The notes beneath the pieces were generated by a model. It was given only the letters and a program-made list of their open reading frames with translations, made no database searches and was not told where the DNA came from. From Selenomonadaceae bacterium (GTDB taxonomy: Bacteria; Bacillota; Negativicutes; Selenomonadales; Selenomonadaceae): 64,000 nucleotides of DNA. The position numbers and the translations under genes are program-made. Of this stretch, positions 56,443 through 64,000 are shown piece by piece. Position 1 is the stretch's first letter; every line of letters begins with the position of its first letter. The stretch is taken from NCBI GenBank assembly GCA_017527075.1, contig JAFXQM010000005.1, positions 112,068 to 176,067 of the forward strand, given 5' to 3'.

Positions 56443-58266
56443 TTAAGACTGCAGCCAGAGTACTTGCCAACGCTCCATTTGCTCCAGCGCGAAGTTCATC
56501 AACGACAGGGCGACTTCCGAATTGTCTCGGCTCGCCTCAATCAAAACGTCGCGCGGGAGAATCAAAAGTTTGACCTGCTCCGACAAAACTTCGGCGGAAA
56601 GTGTGAGCCGCGGCTTCTCCAAAAGATTGGTCGGGTTGACGAAAGAATTTTTCCCGACGACATCAATCGGATTGTACCAGCCGTCGCCCGCGTCCACGTT
56701 GCGCACGAGTTTTCCTTCGGCGACGAACACGAAAATTTTTTTGAGCAGCTCGCCCGAAATTCTGTCGCCCTCGTAACGCGTGATGATTTTCGATTGATTT
56801 TCGAACAGCGCAATCGTTCCCTCGAATCGTCCCTGAAGTACGGGCAGTTGCGAGAGGAAGTCGCGAACTTTTTTGCGTTCGTCCTCGCGGGAAGCAATTT
56901 CGATTTTGCGTTGAGTGTCGACGCGTTTGGCGAGCCGCGCGCTGAAGTCGGAGAACTTTGCGTTCCAGTCGACGAGCATTTGCTTGAGGACGAGTTCATA
57001 TTGCGCGCAAAGATTTTCCACGCCGAAGTCTTGGAATTGGTTTTTGTCGTAAAGAAAACTTATCGTCAGATTTTTTTCGGAGTAACGGAAGTAAACGCCG
57101 AGTTTCATGCCGCGCGCGTCCCACGAGTTGCGCGAAATAATTTTGCCGCGCTCTTCGGCGGGCGTTTCAAGATAATTCATTTCGCTCGCCTGAAACTCTT
57201 TGAAGCTGAGGAAGTGGTCGAACAAATTTTTCTTGCGGTCGGTCAAGCCTTCCAAGGTCGTCCAGTCGACGCAGCTGTAAGGTTGGGAGACAACGAGCTG
57301 ACGGAACTGCCCGCGAACAATTTTCTCGACGGTTAAATCGTTGTCGCCGGTGAGGCGGACGGGAATCATCTTGAGCGACGAATCACTCGCCGAGAGGATT
57401 TGGCAGAAGAGGCAGTCGCGGCGTTTGTTCGCGAGCTGGAGCATGAAACCCCACGCGCTCTGCAGAATCGCCGTGAGCATGACGCGATTTGATTGAGCAC
57501 GCCCGCGCAGGTCGGAGAGGATGTCGGCGGGGATTTTCGTGCGGAAATTTTTTTGACGATACGCGCCCGAAGTTTTCTTCTCGAAGGGCAGGGCGCAAGG
57601 CGGCGGAGCTTTGTCCAAAACTTTTGCCCAGTAATCGCGAATGGCCTCTTGATTCTTCGGCGGCAGGTCGTCGTTAAAAATTTTCGGTTTGTCTGCGGCG
57701 GGCAGTTCCAAAACGTTGGCGAGAAATTTTTCGGCGTCGAAACTGTCGGCGATGAGTTGCGCGGCCGTCACGAGCAAAGCGAATTCTTCGTCGCCGGTTT
57801 TGTACACCGCGAACCGAATCAGTTGGTCGTGGCGCAGGTCGCAGTCGCGTCGCATGTCCGCCTCCAAAATTTTTCTGAACTCGTCGTCGAACTCTTCGGC
57901 GTCGATTTGCATAAAGTTGCGGAAGATAACTTCGGGCTTGACAGAACCTTTCGGGTTAATGACCTTGACCGTGCGCGTGCCGAGGTTACAAAAATTTGCG
58001 CGCAGGTTTTCGTTCTCGGCGAGCAAGCGATTGACCGCGACGTTGAACTTGAGCGGGTGAACCGTGCCGCGAACTTTATAAAGCGTTTGCACGAAGAAAT
58101 GCGGCGACACGAAATTTTTTTCCGCGAAAAATTTTTTCTCGTGCGCATTCAAGTCGACAATCGCTTCGAGCTTTCGCGGGTTGTAAGCGGTGTTGCCTTC
58201 CACCTGCCGCCCGTAAACGCTCTCCAAAATATTTTTCTCGTCCGGCGTGAGTTGCAAAGTTTCCAT
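56443..58266 (-). CDS. Condensation-domain-like protein with C-terminal cNMP-binding-like domain
   Basis: Residues 45-440 match the NRPS condensation / acyltransferase fold in order and pattern (FVQTLYKVRGTVHPLKFNVAVNRLL, ANFCN, DLRHDQLIRFAVYK, the post-motif ADSFD, and ILQSAWGFMLQLANKRRDC). The catalytic HHxxxD motif is replaced by AAQLIADSF (168-176), so the usual acyl-transfer chemistry is lost. Residues 480-600 resemble a cyclic-nucleotide-binding-like beta roll (FEGTIALFENQSKIITRYEGD...LVGKNSFVNP-type). There is no adenylation or carrier domain nearby. Its role is unknown; it heads the mtnA-gatB unit. Confidence 0.65.
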   Translation of the reverse strand: METLQLTPDEKNILESVYGRQVEGNTAYNPRKLEAIVDLNAHEKKFFAEKNFVSPHFFVQTLYKVRGTVHPLKFNVAVNRLLAENENLRANFCNLGTRTVKVINPKGSVKPEVIFRNFMQIDAEEFDDEFRKILEADMRRDCDLRHDQLIRFAVYKTGDEEFALLVTAAQLIADSFDAEKFLANVLELPAADKPKIFNDDLPPKNQEAIRDYWAKVLDKAPPPCALPFEKKTSGAYRQKNFRTKIPADILSDLRGRAQSNRVMLTAILQSAWGFMLQLANKRRDCLFCQILSASDSSLKMIPVRLTGDNDLTVEKIVRGQFRQLVVSQPYSCVDWTTLEGLTDRKKNLFDHFLSFKEFQASEMNYLETPAEERGKIISRNSWDARGMKLGVYFRYSEKNLTISFLYDKNQFQDFGVENLCAQYELVLKQMLVDWNAKFSDFSARLAKRVDTQRKIEIASREDERKKVRDFLSQLPVLQGRFEGTIALFENQSKIITRYEGDRISGELLKKIFVFVAEGKLVRNVDAGDGWYNPIDVVGKNSFVNPTNLLEKPRLTLSAEVLSEQVKLLILPRDVLIEASRDNSEVALSLMNFALEQMERWQVLWLQS

Positions 58267-58300
58267 TCCAATTTCTCCTTTGCATGAAGTTGTTGCGCTT

Positions 58301-58328
58301 ATGATAACACACTTCGTCTTGCATTCAA
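58301..58328 (-). promoter_or_regulatory. Promoter of the long minus-strand unit (58.3 to 48.1 kb)
   Basis: On the minus strand TTGAAT (58328-58323), 16-base spacer, TATCAT (58306-58301), 35 bp before the first ATG. It interleaves with a rightward promoter. Confidence 0.55.
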
Positions 58329-58347
58329 AAAAATTTTTTGTTATCTT
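58319..58347 (+). promoter_or_regulatory. Promoter of the histidine phosphatase at 58376
   Basis: TTGCAT, 17-base spacer, TATCTT; it overlaps the leftward promoter. Confidence 0.4.
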
Positions 58348-58375
58348 ATGCGCAAAACCGTGGGAGCTGATTATT

Positions 58376-58987
58376 ATGATGAGAATTTTTTTAATCCGAC
58401 ACGGCGAAACAGAATGGAACAGACAAAACAGACTTCAAGGCAACTCCGACACGCACCTTTCGCCCGAAGGTTTTCATCAAGCGATAACTTTGGCGGAGCA
58501 CGCGCCCTTCCACCACGTCGACGCGATTTATTCGAGCGACCTGACGCGGGCACTGTCGACGGCGAATATTTTGGCGGAAAGATTTGACTTGACCTTGAAA
58601 GTTTTGCCCGAACTGCGCGAGACAGATTTCGGCGACTGGGAAGGACGCTTCATCAGCGAGCTGATTGACGAATCGCCAAGGGATTTCGGAAAATTTTTCA
58701 CCGACCCCGAAAGATGTCACCCGCCCAACGGCGAAACTTTTTTGGAGGCTCAAGCGCGCGTGATGATTGGCATTCGAGAAATTATCGCCAACCACGACAA
58801 TCAAAACGTCGTCGTCGTTTCTCACGGCGCGGCGATTCGTCTGATACTCGGCGCGGCGTTGGATATGCCGATTCATAAAATGTGGGCGATTGCTCAATTC
58901 AACATGGCACTGAACATTTTGCGCGTGGACGACGGCGACTTGACGGTCGAGCTCATGAACAGCACGGAGCATCTTCACACGTCCTGA
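58376..58987 (+). CDS. Cytosolic histidine phosphatase, possibly alpha-ribazole phosphatase (CobC type)
   Basis: The 203-residue protein has FLIRHGETEWNRQNRLQGNSD (phosphorylated His in RHGE), SSDLTRALSTANIL, RETDFGDWEGR and VVSHGAAIRLIL with the second His. The family includes phosphoglycerate mutases, broad phosphatases and CobC, which removes the phosphate from alpha-ribazole phosphate in cobalamin synthesis. Cobalamin genes elsewhere in the window make CobC plausible but not shown. The ATG at 58376 lies nine bases after GGGAG; a second ATG follows directly. Longer frames start inside the divergent promoter. Confidence 0.85.
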   Translation: MMRIFLIRHGETEWNRQNRLQGNSDTHLSPEGFHQAITLAEHAPFHHVDAIYSSDLTRALSTANILAERFDLTLKVLPELRETDFGDWEGRFISELIDESPRDFGKFFTDPERCHPPNGETFLEAQARVMIGIREIIANHDNQNVVVVSHGAAIRLILGAALDMPIHKMWAIAQFNMALNILRVDDGDLTVELMNSTEHLHTS

Positions 58988-58997
58988 AAAATTTTTT

Positions 58998-59036
58998 GGC
59001 TCGCGGCGATTTTTTTCGTCACGAGCTTTTTCATTT
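58998..59036 (+). terminator. Terminator of the histidine phosphatase gene
   Basis: GGCTCG...CGAGC(T) stem enclosing a partly paired GGCGA/TCGTC arm, followed by TTTTTC. Confidence 0.65.
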
Positions 59037-59048
59037 TTTGCGCGGGTA

Positions 59049-59077
59049 TTGACTTAAACAAGCGCAAAGGTTATGAT
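59049..59077 (+). promoter_or_regulatory. Promoter of the pyruvyl transferase gene
   Basis: TTGACT, 17-base spacer, TATGAT, 74 bp before the ATG. Confidence 0.65.
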
Positions 59078-59150
59078 TGGGCGGCGAGCGGCTCTTTCGT
59101 TGCCAAAAGCTTTGAGTCGCGCGAACATTCTCATCAGGAGGAAAGTTTTT

Positions 59151-60266
59151 ATGAAGTACGGCTTGATTGTTCATTTTAAGACGCACAATATCGGCGACGA
59201 CGTTCAGTCCTACGCCATGGAAAAATTTTTGCCGCATTTGGATTACCTCATTGACCGCGAGCACATCGACAGTTTTTATACACCCACCGGCGAAAAGGTC
59301 GCGGCACTCCTCGGCGGCTGGTATCTCCATAAACCGCTCAATTGGCCGCCGTCTCCGTTCCTTAAAGTTTTGCCCATATCGTTCCACTTGACCAAGAAGG
59401 CGGGCAAAGGTCTGCTCGCTCTGAACAGTTACGGCGCGGGCTGGCTCAAGAAGCATGGTTCGATTGGTTGCCGCGACAGAGGCACGGTCAGCTGGCTCAA
59501 AGATTACGGAATTGACGCGCACTTGTCGGGTTGCTTTACTTTGACGTTGAAGCCCTTTGAGAACGTGGAGAAGCACGGGAAAATTGTCCTCATTGATTTG
59601 CCGGATGAAGTCATCAAGTTCATCAAAAGACACACGGGAAAAGACACCGTCGTCGTCTCGCACAAGTACACGAGCCCGTTGTTGCCTCCTGAGGTCGTTG
59701 AGTACGCAAAGAAGCACGACACCAAAGAAGTCTTCACCACCTCGCATAAGCCCGCCATTCCCGACCAGCCGTACAGAGAAAGCTGCTACCCGGGAACTTG
59801 GAGCTATCGCCGCGCTTTGGTTGAAGGTCTTCTGAAATTCTATCAAGGGGCGTCACTCATCGTGTCGAGCCGCCTTCACGCGTCTTTGCCCAGCATGGCT
59901 CTGGGCACGCCCGTTTTGCTCTGCCGCGACGAAGCCGACCTTATGAACTACAGAATGGCAACTTACTTGCCTTACCTCAACTACACGACGCCCCCGGATT
60001 TGCTTAACAGAAAATTCACTTTCAATTTCGATTCGCCCAAGCCGAACCCCGGCGACCACCACAAATTCGCCGAGAGAATCGAGAAAGCTTGCGCCAATTT
60101 CGTGAACGATTGCGAGACCAACCCGAAAGATCCTCCCATCGACGTTGACGTTTGGCTGGACGGGCACCAGAAAAATATGCGCTTGAAGAGAATCATGCAG
60201 ATGCTTCTGCCCGAAGCACAACTGCCCGATCCGCGCTTCGCCGCTCCCGCTCTTTACAAATACTGA
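59151..60266 (+). CDS. Polysaccharide pyruvyl transferase family protein
   Basis: The 371-residue protein has the family N terminus (GLIVHFKTHNIGDDVQSYAM, a variant of the xNxGD motif), IGCRDRGTVSWLKDYGIDAHLSGCFTLTL, and the C-terminal SSRLHASLPSMALGTPVLLCR. This GT-B-like family adds ketal pyruvate to wall or exopolysaccharide sugars (CsaB, WcaK). In many Negativicutes and Bacilli the pyruvylated polymer anchors SLH proteins, which would fit the SLH-type envelope inferred here. RBS GGAGG; the ATG at 59151 was chosen over an upstream frame lacking one. Confidence 0.86.
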   Translation: MKYGLIVHFKTHNIGDDVQSYAMEKFLPHLDYLIDREHIDSFYTPTGEKVAALLGGWYLHKPLNWPPSPFLKVLPISFHLTKKAGKGLLALNSYGAGWLKKHGSIGCRDRGTVSWLKDYGIDAHLSGCFTLTLKPFENVEKHGKIVLIDLPDEVIKFIKRHTGKDTVVVSHKYTSPLLPPEVVEYAKKHDTKEVFTTSHKPAIPDQPYRESCYPGTWSYRRALVEGLLKFYQGASLIVSSRLHASLPSMALGTPVLLCRDEADLMNYRMATYLPYLNYTTPPDLLNRKFTFNFDSPKPNPGDHHKFAERIEKACANFVNDCETNPKDPPIDVDVWLDGHQKNMRLKRIMQMLLPEAQLPDPRFAAPALYKY

Positions 60267-60301
60267 AAAAAATCAGACAGATACAATTTTCGGAGCTGTA
60301 T

Positions 60302-60351
60302 CCTCACTTCTCGCGCCGATTGCACGCCGAGTGAGGGCAGCGTTTTTTTTT
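60302..60351 (+). terminator. Terminator after the pyruvyl transferase gene
   Basis: CCTCACT / AGTGAGG stem with a 21-base, partly paired loop and a T9 run eight bases on. Confidence 0.65.
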
Positions 60352-60361
60352 GGAGGACGAC

Positions 60362-60631
60362 ATGTATTATTACTCCACAGTCGACGGCATTGTCATGACG
60401 CACAGCGCGCTGGAGACCGACGAATATTCCATGCCCTGCGTGCGCGTTCACTTCGAGCGACCGAATCAAAACAACGGCTTCGACTTCGCGGACGGCAGGA
60501 TTCCGCATTTCAATTTCCAGAAGGCGTTCGGCTTCTCCGAGGACGAGCTCTTCCGCCTGCGCGACTACATGCGGAACAATTCCTTTTTGATTTGGGAGTT
60601 CGCGCAAAAGGGCGGTGGCATGAATGCCTAA
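60362..60631 (+). CDS. Small protein of unknown function, partner of a DUF4160 protein
   Basis: This 89-residue acidic soluble protein has a central strand SMPCVRVHFERPN and a C-terminal helical part (FGFSEDELFRLRDYMRNNSFLIWEFA). I do not recognise the family with confidence. It overlaps the following DUF4160 gene by eight bases, the arrangement in which small DUF2442/DUF4160 pairs are often found. The ATG at 60362 follows GGAGG by five bases; an upstream ATG four codons earlier sits inside that site. Confidence 0.7.
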   Translation: MYYYSTVDGIVMTHSALETDEYSMPCVRVHFERPNQNNGFDFADGRIPHFNFQKAFGFSEDELFRLRDYMRNNSFLIWEFAQKGGGMNA

Positions 60632-60887
60632 GGTCTTGCAAGATTTTTTGGGCTACGCGATTTATTTCTGGGTAAGCGAGCCGGGCGAGCCGCCTCACGT
60701 TCACGTCTCGAAGGGCAAGCAAACTGCCAACGCGACAAAGTTTTGGATAAGGCGCGAGGGCGTGGAGCTGGCGCACAACAGAAGTCGAATCCCGCGCAAG
60801 GACTTAAGCAAAATCGAAGCTTATCTCTTGGCGAATCAAGATTCCATTCTTGCCGCGTGGTTCAGAGTCTTTGGTATGCAACAATAA
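60624..60887 (+). CDS. DUF4160 family protein
   Basis: The 87-residue protein shows the DUF4160 pattern: a short strand IYFWVSEPGEPPHVHVSKGKQ with the PPHVHV block, and a C-terminal helix KDLSKIEAYLLANQDSILAAWF. Members often pair with DUF2442-type genes and have been suggested as toxin-antitoxin-like, without proof. It overlaps the previous gene by eight bases and ends 16 bp before argC. Confidence 0.82.
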   Translation: MPKVLQDFLGYAIYFWVSEPGEPPHVHVSKGKQTANATKFWIRREGVELAHNRSRIPRKDLSKIEAYLLANQDSILAAWFRVFGMQQ

Positions 60888-60903
60888 TTGGGAGGAAAAA
60901 ATT

Positions 60904-61941
60904 TTGGTAAAGGTAAGTGTAATCGGCGCGACGGGTTATGCGGGGGCGGAGCTGCTCTCGATACTCAATCGTCACCCGCAAGCCCAAATCGCGCACATAA
61001 CCTCGGAAAGTCACACGGGCAAAAAAATTTCGGAGCTGTATCCTCATCTGCGCGGGCTGTGTGACATGACGCTCGAATCGCTGGCGGACATTGAGGCAAT
61101 CGGCAAGGACAGCGAATTTATTTTCATCGCGCTGCCGCACGGTCACGCCATGGACGTCGGGCTCAAGCTGGAGAAATTGCCCGTGAGGATAATCGACTTG
61201 GGCGCGGATTATCGTTTCAGCGACGTCGGCATTTATGAGGAGTGGTACAACGTCCCGCACAAGCACCGCCACGCCAAAAGAGTTTACGGGCTGGCGGAAA
61301 TTTATCGCAACGAAATCCGCGACGCAAAAATCATCGGGAACGCCGGCTGTTTCACGACCGCCTCAATCCTCGCGCTGGCTCCTCTCGTCAAGCATCACCT
61401 CGTGGAGGCGAACTCGATAATCGTCGACGCGGCAAGCGGAGTGTCGGGCGCGGGCAGAGGCTTGAAGCTCGGAAACCACTTCCCCGAACTCTACGACAAC
61501 TTCAAAGCCTACAACGTCGCGCGCCACCGCCACACGCCCGAAATTGAACAGGCTCTCAAGGATTTGAGCGGCGAGGAGACGATTATAAATTTCACGCCTC
61601 ATTTGGTTCCGATGTCGCGCGGGATTTTGGCGACGTGTTACGCCACGATTAAAGAAAATGTTTCCGCCGAGATGATTGACGCCGCCTTCCAAAAAATGTA
61701 CGGCGCGGAAAAATTCATTCGGCTGCTCGGAAGAAATTCTTATCCCGAAACAAAATTCGTGCGCGGCTCCAACTACTGCGACCTGGGCTGGCACATTGAC
61801 GAACGGACGCGACGTGTTATAATCCTTTCCGCGATTGACAACTTGGTTAAGGGCGCGGCGGGTCAGGCCGTCCAGAACTTCAACATTGCGGCCGGCTTTT
61901 ATGAAGGCGTCGCGCTCGATGTCATTCCGATTTATCCCTAA
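60904..61941 (+). CDS. argC: N-acetyl-gamma-glutamyl-phosphate reductase ArgC
   Basis: ArgC reduces N-acetylglutamyl phosphate in arginine synthesis using NADPH. The protein has VSVIGATGYAGAELLSIL (nucleotide loop), LPHGHAMDV, DLGADYRF, the catalytic Cys in GNAGCFTTASIL, and the closing block NLVKGAAGQAVQNFNIAAGF. The TTG at 60904 was chosen because GGGAGG lies eight bases upstream and homologues start here. Its length is 345. argJ follows by 12 bp. Confidence 0.96.
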   Translation: MVKVSVIGATGYAGAELLSILNRHPQAQIAHITSESHTGKKISELYPHLRGLCDMTLESLADIEAIGKDSEFIFIALPHGHAMDVGLKLEKLPVRIIDLGADYRFSDVGIYEEWYNVPHKHRHAKRVYGLAEIYRNEIRDAKIIGNAGCFTTASILALAPLVKHHLVEANSIIVDAASGVSGAGRGLKLGNHFPELYDNFKAYNVARHRHTPEIEQALKDLSGEETIINFTPHLVPMSRGILATCYATIKENVSAEMIDAAFQKMYGAEKFIRLLGRNSYPETKFVRGSNYCDLGWHIDERTRRVIILSAIDNLVKGAAGQAVQNFNIAAGFYEGVALDVIPIYP

Positions 61942-61953
61942 GGAGGCTTTTAA

Positions 61954-63165
61954 ATGTTCAGCGATATTCATAAGGCGGCGGGCGTCTGTCATCCTCAAGG
62001 CTTCAAGGCGGCGGGCGTTCGCGCGGGCATCAAAAAAAATGGCAACCTCGACGTGGCTGTCATTTACACGGAAAAGGAGGCGGCTGTAGCGGGCGTCTTC
62101 ACGAAAAATCTCGTGGCGGCCGCTCCCGTCCACTTGAGCAAAATCGTCGTTGGCACGGGCACGGCTCATGCTGTCGTTGCCAATGCCGGCTGCGCAAACG
62201 CCTGCACGGGTGAACAGGGCATTCGCGACGCGGAAAAGATGGCAACCATTACCGCCAAAGAATTGAATTGCCGCGCAGATGATGTTATCGTCGCGTCTAC
62301 GGGAATTATCGGCGTGAACCTGCCCATGAACAAAATGGAGGCGGGAATCAAGGACGCCGTTAAAAATCTTTCGCGCGAAGGCTCGGTCAACGCGGGCAAC
62401 GCAATCATCACGACCGACACTTACTCGAAGGCTTGTGCGACTGAAGTTGAGCTCGGCGGCGTTGAAGTTCGTTTCGGCGCAATCGCCAAGGGCTCCGGCA
62501 TGATTCGCCCAGACATGGCCACCATGCTCTGCTTCATCACCACCGACGCCGACATTGACCAAAAACTTTTGCAGCAGGCTCTGCGCGACGCCACGGAAAT
62601 TTCTTTTAACATGATAAGCGTCGACGGGGACATGAGCACCAATGATTCGGTCGTCGTCTTGGCGAACGGCGCGGCGGGCAATAAAAAAATCGTCGACAAG
62701 GATGCCGACTACGAAAAATTTTATGAAACGCTCAAGGGCATTTGCGTCGAGCTGGCAAAGAAAATCGCCGCTGACGGTGAGGGCGCGACCAAGTTCATCA
62801 CCGTCAACGTCACGGGCGCGGAAAGTTTCGCGGACGCAAAAAAAGTCGGAATGGCCGTCGCCAACTCTCCGCTCGTCAAGACTGCCTTTTTCGGGCAGGA
62901 CGCAAACCCCGGCAGAACGATTTGTGCCGTCGGTTATTCGGGCGTTAAAATTATCCCCGAAAAAATTTCAATCAAATTCGGCGGGCTCATCGTTTACGAC
63001 AAAGGCCTCGTAAAAAAATTTGACGAAGACGCCATGAAAAAAATCCTCGCCGAACACGACGTCATCGTCGACATTGAACTCGGCCTCGGCGATTCGGCGG
63101 CGACGGTCTACACCTGCGACCTCAGCTTCCAATACGTCAAAATCAACGCGGACTACACAACTTAA
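61954..63165 (+). CDS. argJ: Bifunctional glutamate N-acetyltransferase ArgJ
   Basis: ArgJ recycles the acetyl group from acetylornithine to glutamate. The 403-residue precursor has VFTKNLVAAAPV, ANAGCANACTGEQG, ASTGIIGVNLPM, IAKGSGMIRPDMATMLCF, in which the Thr of ATMLCF becomes the N-terminal nucleophile after self-cleavage, and SVDGDMSTNDSV. RBS AAGGAGG. In related operons argB and argD follow; here the run is broken by a restriction remnant and an IS element. Confidence 0.96.
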   Translation: MFSDIHKAAGVCHPQGFKAAGVRAGIKKNGNLDVAVIYTEKEAAVAGVFTKNLVAAAPVHLSKIVVGTGTAHAVVANAGCANACTGEQGIRDAEKMATITAKELNCRADDVIVASTGIIGVNLPMNKMEAGIKDAVKNLSREGSVNAGNAIITTDTYSKACATEVELGGVEVRFGAIAKGSGMIRPDMATMLCFITTDADIDQKLLQQALRDATEISFNMISVDGDMSTNDSVVVLANGAAGNKKIVDKDADYEKFYETLKGICVELAKKIAADGEGATKFITVNVTGAESFADAKKVGMAVANSPLVKTAFFGQDANPGRTICAVGYSGVKIIPEKISIKFGGLIVYDKGLVKKFDEDAMKKILAEHDVIVDIELGLGDSAATVYTCDLSFQYVKINADYTT

Positions 63166-63195
63166 TGTCTGCCGTACTTTTAATGACAACTTTCC

Positions 63196-63723
63196 TCAAA
63201 ACTTTATCGTCGGCAAATCTTCCACGATTTCCAGCGTCTTGAGGCTCACCGTTATCGAACTCAAAACCAAATTCAAAATGTATTTCTCGTCGCCGTGCTC
63301 GGCCGCCCACGCGTTCGGGTCGTTGACGATTCCGCTCGCTTTGTCCGGCGGCTTCAGCTGATAACGCTCAATCACCCACTCCAGCGGGCTCCTGCCGTTC
63401 ACCACGTACTCAAAACTTTTCGGCGGAATATTTTTTATCTTGATGTCTTCGTTGTAAATCAGCGTCGTCTTGTCTTTGGACAGGCGCATTTTTTTTACGC
63501 GGAAATTTTCTCCGCCGAGAACCTGCACGCCTGCGGGCGCGGGCTGCTTCTCGTAATTCAGATGAATCTCGGCGAGGCGGCGGCCTGCGCGGCTCAAGCT
63601 CCAAAATTTTTCTGCGGCGTCCACCAAAAAAATTCGCGGCAAAGATTTCTTCAGCTCCGAAGAAAATTTCTCCCGATAGGCAGGCAGGTGCAGGAAGCCG
63701 TAAACGTGAATATAAAGATTCAA
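63196..63723 (-). pseudogene. C-terminal remnant of a type ISP restriction-modification enzyme
   Basis: The 175-residue fragment (YIHVYGFLHLPAYREKFSSELKKSLPRIFLVD, SLSRAGRRLAEIHLNYEK, PPKSFEYVVNGRSPLEWVIERYQLK) matches the far C-terminal specificity region of LlaGI/type ISP enzymes, which normally exceed 1,500 residues. The helicase, nuclease and methylase parts are absent: an in-frame stop lies just upstream at about 63733, and an IS5-type element begins within about 200 bp. It still has a TTG start close to AAAGGA, but is almost certainly a leftover. Confidence 0.78.
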
Positions 63724-63752
63724 GTCCTTTCATTGCATAACTGCCGCCGCTT

Positions 63753-63913
63753 TCAAGAAATTTGTCTGCGCTTTGTCTGCGTCAGTGGTTTGTCTGCAAA
63801 TTTTGTGTCCAAAGTTCAGCTAAATTTTCTTGTAGGGGTTGTTGGTAAATTCAGGTAAAGAAAAAACATAAGCAGTTCTTTGATAAAATGAGTTTGAAAG
63901 AAGTGAACAACTT
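63753..63913. other. Left end of the IS element and short TTTGTCTGC direct repeats
   Basis: TTTGTCTGC occurs three times within about 40 bp (63760-63800). The IS end is probably near 63825-63860 (TTGTAGGGGTTGTTGGTAAA). The terminal inverted repeat cannot be confirmed because the other end is outside the window. Confidence 0.4.
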
Positions 63914-64000
63914 ATGTCAAATTCATTTTACCACAAAGATTTAACCGACGCTCAATGGAACAGAATAAAAATTGTGTTTGAAGAAAAGCCAAAGGTCGGA
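63914..64000 (+). mobile_element. IS5-type transposase, 5' end only
   Basis: The open frame from 63914 to the window edge encodes MSNSFYHKDLTDAQWNRIKI and VFEEKPKVG. That is the start of the DUF4096-type N-terminal domain of IS5-family transposases (LTDxQWxRIxxLxPxxxxxG). The rest lies outside the window. It sits at the broken end of the type ISP gene. Confidence 0.85.

Noticed and set aside
58247..58375. N-terminal extension of the histidine phosphatase at 58376
   Set aside because: It would start inside the divergent gene and pass through both promoters. The RHG motif at the N terminus fits the short start.

Overview
The window reads as chromosomal DNA of an anaerobic Negativicute (Selenomonadales or Veillonellales type), a Firmicute lineage with an outer membrane. 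The evidence is a mix of traits. Gram-negative envelope genes (porins, one with an SLH domain, and an RND pump with a lipoprotein adaptor) sit beside Firmicute-type genes (GatB, groESL, a BglG/LicT-type regulator, a complete F-type ATP synthase operon). Parts of an anaerobic cobalamin pathway (CbiT, CbiC, CbiH, CbiA) are scattered through the window. The base composition is moderately GC-rich but studded with the palindrome AAAATTTT, even inside genes. Assignment to a genus is not possible from the sequence alone.

Layout. 1-3.0 kb: end of a porin and thrS. 3.1-9.2 kb (+): one apparent unit of an acyltransferase, a DUF262/HNH nuclease, an Eco57I-like DNA methyltransferase, cbiT, cbiC and a TIGR04076 protein. 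9.3-9.7 kb: a small module that looks like a type I toxin-antitoxin pair. 9.8-13.7 kb: typA and groESL. 14-17 kb (-): two sensor-kinase paralogues with complementary defects and a secreted histidine phosphatase. 17-19.2 kb: a YbjN-like protein, tmRNA, cheR and tRNA-Pro. 19.2-26.4 kb (-): macrodomain, yfcE, rpiB, thyX, ubiX, cbiH, an NlpC/P60 hydrolase, mupG, murQ and a deacetylase. 26.6-31 kb (+): RND adaptor and pump. 31.3-35.9 kb (-): a decayed beta-glucoside operon in which only the GH1 enzyme looks intact; its PTS permease, porin and antiterminator are broken and a frameshifted GIY-YIG gene lies among them. 35.9-43.3 kb (+): atpIBEFHAGDC. 43.4-47 kb (+): a methyltransferase, an aminotransferase and cbiA. 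58.3-47.1 kb (-): a long unit of a condensation-like protein, an aldolase, mtnA, two DUF262 proteins, gatB and an FkbM methyltransferase, followed by an orphan MmeI-type recognition domain. 58.4-64 kb (+): a histidine phosphatase, a pyruvyl transferase, a small DUF pair, argC and argJ, then a type ISP restriction remnant (-) and the start of an IS5-type transposase.

Three families of dispersed non-coding repeats recur. Family A is about 195 bp and ends in a hairpin whose stem changes by compensated substitutions between copies. Family B consists of short TTAGGA-like tandem repeats, one of which is read in frame inside cbiA. Family C consists of roughly 38-bp units in front of genes. Families A and B have both inserted between genes of the ATP synthase operon.

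The strongest candidates for something undescribed are the peptide/antisense RNA module at 9.3-9.7 kb, the structured family A repeat, and the split histidine-kinase pair at 14-16 kb. No CRISPR array, prophage, T-box or cobalamin riboswitch was found.
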